8,898 nucleotides of DNA from Caldora sp. SIO3E6. GTDB taxonomy: Bacteria > Cyanobacteriota > Cyanobacteriia > Cyanobacteriales > Coleofasciculaceae. This document shows positions 1 through 4,789 of this stretch, in pieces. The stretch is taken from the NCBI GenBank assembly GCA_010672185.1, contig JAAHHL010000212.1:1-8898 (forward strand), given 5' to 3'. Both the position numbers and the translations under genes were made by a program. The notes under the pieces are model-generated. The model did not search any database. It was not told where the DNA came from and worked only from the letters and a program-made list of their open reading frames with translations. Each line of letters opens with the position of its first letter. Within the stretch, counting starts at the first letter, position 1.

Positions 1-87
1 ATTCCCACCTTGGGGGAACTCATTGTTCAAAAAGCAATGGAAAGCCAGGGGACTCTCGCCGAGACAATCTCTCTCTCTTCGGCCTAA
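1..87 (+). CDS. Possible 3' end of an upstream ORF (unidentified)
   Basis: Frame 1 is open from the window edge to a TAA at 85-87 and reads IPTLGELIVQKAMESQGTLA followed by eight more residues. The composition looks protein-like, but an open run of 28 codons is not significant by itself, and I recognise no family. The stop lies inside the loop of the inverted repeat at 41-115, an arrangement seen at the ends of mobile elements and at terminators. It could be the tail of a transposase-type gene that displaced the 5' part of the neighbouring CHAT gene, but that is speculation. Confidence 0.22.
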   Translation: MPTLGELIVQKAMESQGTLAETISLSSA

Positions 88-115
88 GTTTTCGCGGCGA
101 GCGACCCCTGGCTTT
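41..115. repeat. 21-bp inverted repeat (large stem-loop)
   Basis: The left arm (41-61, starting AAAGCCAGGGG) and right arm (95-115, ending CCCCTGGCTTT) are reverse complements at 19 of 21 positions, with a 33-nt pyrimidine-rich loop. The right arm runs into a TTTTT tract (113-117), so the transcript could form a factor-independent terminator for whatever lies upstream, although the loop is large for that. An alternative outer pairing, CAAAAAGC at 28-35 with GCTTTTTG at 111-118, also exists. The hairpin could instead mark the end of an insertion element, because the CHAT reading frame is lost just downstream, at the TGA at 117-119. Confidence 0.65.
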
Positions 116-119
116 TTGA

Positions 120-182
120 GAAGTTACTACTTTTGTACATATTCGCTTACGATTTCCCGAAAAAGACCCCAAACCTGTCCGC
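120..182 (+). other. In-frame CHAT-like extension without a start codon
   Basis: The frame of the CHAT gene stays open upstream of its TTG to position 120, after a TGA at 117-119. It contains no ATG, GTG or TTG. The last part reads HIRLRFPEKDPKPVR and leads directly into LTDYPWELLH. This resembles the strand that precedes the PWELL motif in CHAT proteins, where a hydrophobic L-x-L-R-F type segment is usual. I infer that this is genuine CHAT coding sequence and that the original gene began further upstream. The join between CHAT-like and unrelated sequence falls somewhere around 117-138. Confidence 0.6.
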
Positions 183-2075
183 TTGACTGATTATCCTTGG
201 GAATTACTCCATAACAAATATGGTTTTTTAGCAAAGCAAGGGGTAACTTTCTCACGCTATATCGCCTATCCTAGTCCTCGCCCCAATTTACCACCTGTTG
301 AACAGCTTAATGTCCTGTTGATCTCTTCTGGGGCTGGAGATGAGAGAATGAATATGAAGCCTTTACCTGCTGTTGAACGAGAAGCGATCGCAAAGGGATT
401 AAAACAGGCTCAGGAACAAGGGAAAGTGAAACTAGAAATTCTGAAATCTCCAACCCTAGATGCACTCCGCCAGCGGTTGTTAGAGTTCCAAACCAAGGTG
501 GTTCCTCAGGTTCTGCATTTTGATGGACACGGTTTTATCGGCAAACGCTGTAATGAAATAGGGTGCAGAAAGGCTTATAGGCATGATGAAACTCAGTGTG
601 AATGTGGTAAGCCATTGGGAGAAGTTCAAGGTTATTTGGTGTTTGAAGACTCAAATGGCAAAGCTGACTATGTAAGTGCCACAGAATTAGGAGATCTACT
701 GGGGAATGCACGGCGTCGAGAGCAACCCAATTCGGAGCCGGGAATGGCTTTGATAGTTTTGAGCGCTTGCAGCAGTGGCATGTCTTGCAAAAGTGAGTCT
801 GTCTTCAATGGGGTGGCTCAAAATCTGATTGGTGCAGGTATTCCGTCAGTAGTGGCAATGACTTATCCCATCATAGTACCTGCAGCTAGTACATTTGCTG
901 AATGGTTTTATCGTTCAATTGGGGAGAAAGAGTCATTAGCGATCGCATTGCGTCGGGGACAAAGTGCTATGGGTATTGAGGGGAATCAGTGGTATCGCCC
1001 AGTGTTGTATCTGCGTTGGGAAGATAATGAGGGGGGACAATTGTTTAAAAATTCTGCGCTTGAATCAGATATAGCATCTCCAAACTTATCTAACAATCCA
1101 ATCGAACCCTCTCCTCAAAACCAACTATCATCTCCTGTTTTAATGCTAGACAACAATCAAATGCAAACCTCTTTATGTGAAGCTCTACTCCATGCTTACA
1201 AGAATGAAAGAGAGCTTGAAAGAACGCTTAAAACTCAGCTAAACTGGGACTTGAATGATATTGATACAGCACAAAGCTACCGAGGCATAGTCAAAGATTC
1301 AATTGAACAGCGTGAAGGAAGAGGCGAACTTAGACAACTTGTTATTGGAGCATCGAAAGGCAATCCAGGTAATCCATCATTAAGAAAGTTTGTTCAAGAC
1401 TTTCTGCCTAATTTGCTAATTGATATTGATGATATATTAGAACCTAGACTTGTAACTTCATTAATCAATTATCTGAAATATTTTCAAAATTTTGCGGTTA
1501 TCAAAGACTGTTGCCTTCTGACCATTCCTGACTTATCAGTTCATCGGCTTCAAGAGGTTGGAGATATAGAAAATAAAGAACTAGCTCCTGCCGTTAAATG
1601 GCTAATTATACTGGGCTTGTTACTCAAAGAGTATCGCCGTCAACCAGATGGCACTCCTTACATCATCAATTTTGTCACTTGTCTCCAAAAGAAGGTAAAC
1701 CAACAGGAAATTCAGCAACAACTTGCTCATTGGTTAGGCCAGGTTGAGCCACTTGGTCAATATAGCACAGTCTACAAAGAAATCGTAGCGCCTGTTTTAA
1801 CCTTGAACGATGTGCAGAAGAGAAGACTGCGGGAAGCTTTAATGAGTGCTTTTTTAACTGAACCTGATTTAGAAATGATGCTGGAAGATGAATTGGGAAT
1901 TCCGTTGAACACAATTGCAGGTGGCAGTAATTATAAACAGATTGTCAATACAGCTGTGAAATGGTTCGATAGCCAAGGACAGTCACAAGACTTGATTCAG
2001 GCAGCACGTCGAGCCAATCCAGGTAATCCAAAATTGAAGGCATTTGCTCTAGAGATTGGTTTAGGGGATGACTAA
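183..2075 (+). CDS. CHAT-domain cysteine protease effector with two EAD1 domains, probably 5'-truncated
   Basis: Putative caspase-like effector of the conflict operon. Residues 1-285 are a CHAT domain: PWELLH (5-10), the His motif HFDGHG with candidate catalytic H116, and LSACSSG with candidate nucleophile C196. An insertion just after the His motif carries C123, C128, C139 and C141 and could form a zinc ribbon. A Ser/Pro/Asn-rich linker (~292-322) leads to EAD1 copy A (~325-405), a helical segment (~406-535), and a divergent EAD1 copy B (~546-622). Both EAD1 copies end in the typical NPGNP-x-L motif. EAD1 domains are thought to couple effectors to adaptors by homotypic contact, and the next gene carries a near-identical copy of A. 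TTG 183 is the first usual start, but it sits inside the CHAT fold and has no clear Shine-Dalgarno. The family normally has about 100 more N-terminal residues, so the gene is probably truncated. The protease assignment is by motif; the substrate is unknown. Confidence 0.88.
   Translation: MTDYPWELLHNKYGFLAKQGVTFSRYIAYPSPRPNLPPVEQLNVLLISSGAGDERMNMKPLPAVEREAIAKGLKQAQEQGKVKLEILKSPTLDALRQRLLEFQTKVVPQVLHFDGHGFIGKRCNEIGCRKAYRHDETQCECGKPLGEVQGYLVFEDSNGKADYVSATELGDLLGNARRREQPNSEPGMALIVLSACSSGMSCKSESVFNGVAQNLIGAGIPSVVAMTYPIIVPAASTFAEWFYRSIGEKESLAIALRRGQSAMGIEGNQWYRPVLYLRWEDNEGGQLFKNSALESDIASPNLSNNPIEPSPQNQLSSPVLMLDNNQMQTSLCEALLHAYKNERELERTLKTQLNWDLNDIDTAQSYRGIVKDSIEQREGRGELRQLVIGASKGNPGNPSLRKFVQDFLPNLLIDIDDILEPRLVTSLINYLKYFQNFAVIKDCCLLTIPDLSVHRLQEVGDIENKELAPAVKWLIILGLLLKEYRRQPDGTPYIINFVTCLQKKVNQQEIQQQLAHWLGQVEPLGQYSTVYKEIVAPVLTLNDVQKRRLREALMSAFLTEPDLEMMLEDELGIPLNTIAGGSNYKQIVNTAVKWFDSQGQSQDLIQAARRANPGNPKLKAFALEIGLGDD
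1149..1755 (+). repeat. Segmental duplication, copy 1 (EAD1 plus helical segment)
   Basis: This stretch of the CHAT gene is collinear, at an offset of 980 bp, with 2129-2735 in the VMAP gene. By eye, 1149-1434 differs from its partner at about 20 of 286 positions, and 1326-1399 is identical over 74 bases. Beyond 1434 similarity drops to a level that is obvious in protein but patchy in DNA, for example around TAGCTCCTG..GTTAAATGGC near 1580. The right boundary is approximate, and small gaps occur after about 1630. Confidence 0.85.
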
Positions 2076-2119
2076 TTGAATTTGCGGCTTTAGAACACAA
2101 TCAGCTGTTAAACAAACAG

Positions 2120-3721
2120 ATGACACGAGACAACAATCAACTGCAAAATTCTTTATGTGAAGCTCTGGTTCATGCTTACAAGGATAAAAAAGAGCTTGAA
2201 AGAACGCTTAAAACTCAGTTAAACTGGGATTTGAATGATATTGATACAACACAAAGTTACCGAGGCATAGTCCAAGATTTAATTGAACGTCGTGAACGAA
2301 GAGGTGAACTTAGACAACTTGTTATTGGAGCATCGAAAGGCAATCCAGGTAATCCATCATTAAGAAAGTTTGTTCAAGATTTTCTGCCTAATTTGCTAAT
2401 TGATATTGATGATAAATTAACACCTGGACTGGTAATTTTACTAACTAATTACCTGCGACATTTTCTTGAATTTCATATTGTCAATTACTGTTGCCGATTG
2501 GTAATTCCTGATTCATTAAATTATAGTGATCAAAGATTCATCGCTCTAGATGATAACAGACTAGCTCCTGATGTTAAATGGCTAATTGTACTGAATTTGT
2601 TACTTAAAGAATACCCTGATGGTATTACTTACATTATCAAGTTTGTAATTTGTCTCAAGAGAGAGGTAAACCAACGGACACTTCAGCAAAATCTTGATCA
2701 TTGGTTGGAGCAAATTTTTCAACTTGGTCTATATCCAATATTCTGCCAAGAAATATTAGCGATTAGAGGATATTTATCTATATTTGTTAAGCCAAGCTCT
2801 GTCTATATAGAACCGGCATTTCTAGTTAATTGGTTCATTAGCATTGAGACGACACAACAAGATGGTTTGATTCAGACAAGGCTGATTTCTCCGCAGGAGG
2901 TAGATTTATCAGCTGCTAATAGAAGTCAGCTAGGAGTATATTACAACCTCCAAGAAATTGAGGAAAGCCTGTTTAATTGGGAACATCAGGCAGAAACAAT
3001 GTTAGAGAATGAAGCAGAGCAGCTAGGCTGTTCCTATGAGGGTTTAACTATTGAATTCATTTTGCCCTACAAATATTTTTCAGAACCCGTTGAACGATGG
3101 CAAGTTCGAGATATTTTGCAGTGGCAAGAGGAGTCAATTTCAGTTGGTCAAAAACATCGAGTTGTAGTGCGATCGCTAGATCGTTTACAGAAATACTCTT
3201 TATTCAGTGTCTTACACGACAAATGGCAGAATAATAAACAATTTCTCCAGAATAACCCTCCTGCACAAGAGATTCAAGCAAGAATTGAACAGTTAAATTG
3301 TCTCGCTAGTTGTAATTTGGATGAACTGACTCAACGCTTAGAATCATCTGAAAAAATTGCCTTAAAAATCACTTGCGTTATGCCAAAATGCACAGCAGTA
3401 GAGAGCTCAACCGAGGCTTTAGATCAAAAATTTGGAGGACTTTTTGAAGCCTTAGTAAAGGGAAGTATTCCAATCGCTCTGTGGTTTAGACAAAGTAGCT
3501 CTGGTGGCAATGTGGAATCAACAATGGATCAATTGCTAACATTAGATAGGCTAACAAATTTGAATGAGCTACTGACAGGGGTGAGAACTTTACGAAACAA
3601 TGCTGCTGGTAATCACCAAGATCCGGGACATCATTTAGCAATTTTATGTGATGAACCAGAACGCTTACAACAGCTCAAGCCGTTATTCCGTGGCAGTCCA
3701 CTTAGGGAGGTGAGTACATGA
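2120..3721 (+). CDS. VMAP protein: EAD1, helical segment, VMAP-C domain
   Basis: Likely adaptor of the vWA-MoxR ternary conflict system. Residues ~6-86 form an EAD1 domain (LCEALVHAY near the start, GNPGNPSLRKF at its end). Residues ~90-215 are a helical segment shared with the CHAT protein. Residues ~225-525 match the vWA-MoxR-associated protein C-terminal (VMAP-C) domain in layout: a beta-rich start (AFLVNWFISIE), EFILPYKYF, a VRSLDRL stretch, and a C-terminal ALWFRQ block followed by HLAILCDEPERL. I see no signal peptide or membrane segment, so it is probably cytoplasmic. It starts 44 bp after the CHAT stop at ATG 2120 with no strong Shine-Dalgarno, and ends in an ATGA overlap with the MoxR gene. 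The order VMAP-MoxR-vWA supports the assignment. The molecular role (bridging the ATPase switch to the EAD-bearing protease) is inferred from published comparative genomics, not shown here. Confidence 0.82.
   Translation: MTRDNNQLQNSLCEALVHAYKDKKELERTLKTQLNWDLNDIDTTQSYRGIVQDLIERRERRGELRQLVIGASKGNPGNPSLRKFVQDFLPNLLIDIDDKLTPGLVILLTNYLRHFLEFHIVNYCCRLVIPDSLNYSDQRFIALDDNRLAPDVKWLIVLNLLLKEYPDGITYIIKFVICLKREVNQRTLQQNLDHWLEQIFQLGLYPIFCQEILAIRGYLSIFVKPSSVYIEPAFLVNWFISIETTQQDGLIQTRLISPQEVDLSAANRSQLGVYYNLQEIEESLFNWEHQAETMLENEAEQLGCSYEGLTIEFILPYKYFSEPVERWQVRDILQWQEESISVGQKHRVVVRSLDRLQKYSLFSVLHDKWQNNKQFLQNNPPAQEIQARIEQLNCLASCNLDELTQRLESSEKIALKITCVMPKCTAVESSTEALDQKFGGLFEALVKGSIPIALWFRQSSSGGNVESTMDQLLTLDRLTNLNELLTGVRTLRNNAAGNHQDPGHHLAILCDEPERLQQLKPLFRGSPLREVST
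2129..2735 (+). repeat. Segmental duplication, copy 2 (EAD1 plus helical segment)
   Basis: This is the partner of 1149-1755, located at the start of the VMAP gene and in the same orientation. The most conserved block (2306-2414) encodes the end of EAD1 and the start of the helical segment, with only one difference from its partner at 2380. Divergence rises steeply after about 2415. Such a sharp gradient inside a collinear duplication suggests recent gene conversion of the EAD1 part rather than one uniform duplication date. Confidence 0.85.
3704..3710 (+). promoter_or_regulatory. Shine-Dalgarno of the MoxR gene
   Basis: AGGGAGG lies 7 bases before ATG 3718 and inside the end of the VMAP reading frame. 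It fixes the start of the MoxR gene at the ATGA overlap. It is the clearest ribosome binding site in the operon and points to translational coupling of the two products. Confidence 0.7.
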
Positions 3722-4782
3722 GTGACAAACATCAAGACTGGCGAATTTTCCGAGGAGATCGTCAACCGTGTCGTAGAATAGAAAACCTACCACCGCCTCC
3801 ACCTTGGCGGGAATTCCGACATCAAATAGAACCCCAGAACGATTACTGGGAAGATTTTCAGAAGTTGATCCGCAGATCTGAATCCTCTCGCGATGAAAAA
3901 CGAGGAGAAACCTTCCGTTTACACACCCAACAGGAAAAAATTATCGATGCGGTAAATGCAGCTTTGTATTTGCGCCGTCCCCTGTTGGTGACAGGAAAAC
4001 CAGGTACTGGTAAAACTTCCTTAGCCTATGCAGTCGCCTATGAACTCCAACTAGGACCAGTGCTCAAGTGGCCGATTACAACACGCTCTACTTTAGAAGA
4101 GGGACTATATCAGTATGATGCCCTAGGACGGCTACAGGCAAGCCAACTTCAAGAGGCTGAACCGGGTCAAAAACAGCAATCAGATGAACAAGCTCAACCA
4201 TCTGGCAATAATATTGGTGAATTCATTCGATTAGGGCCATTGGGAACAGCTTTCCTTCCTACCCCTCACCCGCGAGTCTTGCTGATTGATGAAATTGATA
4301 AAAGTGATATCAATCTCCCCAACAATTTACTCAATTTACTCGAAGAGGGGGAATTTGATATCCCGGTACTCAAACGCCTTGCCAAACAGGGCGACAATTC
4401 TGTAACAGTTGGTACTGCCGATGATTTGAATTTTCTTATAGTTGGTGGTAAGGTTCTGTGCCAATCCTTTCCCCTAATTGTGATGACGAGTAACGGTGAA
4501 CGGGATTTTCCCCCCGCTTTTTTACGGCGCTGCTTGCGAGTGGAAATGCCTGAACCCACAAAGGATGAACTGAAAACTATTGTTAAGGCTCATTTAGGAG
4601 AAGAAATTTCCCAAGTTACTGATTTAACTGATTTAATTAAAGAATTTGCCGAAAAGCGCGATCGCGAAGCGCTTAACTTAGCAACGGATCAACTCCTCAA
4701 TGCTGTCTTTATGCGAACTCATCAGGCAGAGACTCCAGAACTCAGAGAGTTACTGTTTAAGTCCCTAACCAATCAGAACTGA
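3718..4782 (+). CDS. MoxR-type AAA+ ATPase of the VMAP system
   Basis: ATP-dependent switch or chaperone-like component. The N-terminus carries the WRIFRGDRQP..NLPPPPPWREF block (8-33), which I associate with MoxR proteins of VMAP loci. The AAA+ core follows: Walker A GKPGTGKT (93-100), Walker B VLLIDEID (187-194), a sensor-1-like MTSNGERDFP (256-265) with N259, and the FLRRC motif with candidate arginine finger R270/R271. A hydrophilic Gln/Glu-rich insertion (~141-164) sits between the Walker motifs. All catalytic residues I look for are present, so it should bind and hydrolyse ATP. MoxR ATPases typically act with vWA partners, and the next gene, 7 bp downstream, encodes one. Length (354 aa) is usual for the family. 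The start is set by the Shine-Dalgarno at 3704 and the 4-base overlap with the VMAP gene. Confidence 0.92.
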   Translation: MSDKHQDWRIFRGDRQPCRRIENLPPPPPWREFRHQIEPQNDYWEDFQKLIRRSESSRDEKRGETFRLHTQQEKIIDAVNAALYLRRPLLVTGKPGTGKTSLAYAVAYELQLGPVLKWPITTRSTLEEGLYQYDALGRLQASQLQEAEPGQKQQSDEQAQPSGNNIGEFIRLGPLGTAFLPTPHPRVLLIDEIDKSDINLPNNLLNLLEEGEFDIPVLKRLAKQGDNSVTVGTADDLNFLIVGGKVLCQSFPLIVMTSNGERDFPPAFLRRCLRVEMPEPTKDELKTIVKAHLGEEISQVTDLTDLIKEFAEKRDREALNLATDQLLNAVFMRTHQAETPELRELLFKSLTNQN

Positions 4783-4789
4783 ACCACTA

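Noticed and set aside
131..160. Sigma-70-type promoter upstream of the CHAT gene (TTGTAC and TACGAT-like hexamers)
   Set aside because: The hexamers are only about 9 bp apart, and the region appears to be CHAT coding sequence.
4266..4559. Minus-strand open frame opposite the MoxR gene
   Set aside because: Lies wholly within a well-supported AAA+ gene and has a low-complexity, basic/Ser-rich translation. The same reasoning applies to minus-strand frames at 1675-1914, 4765-4962, 5145-5342, 5482-5688, 5866-6147 and 6422-6607.
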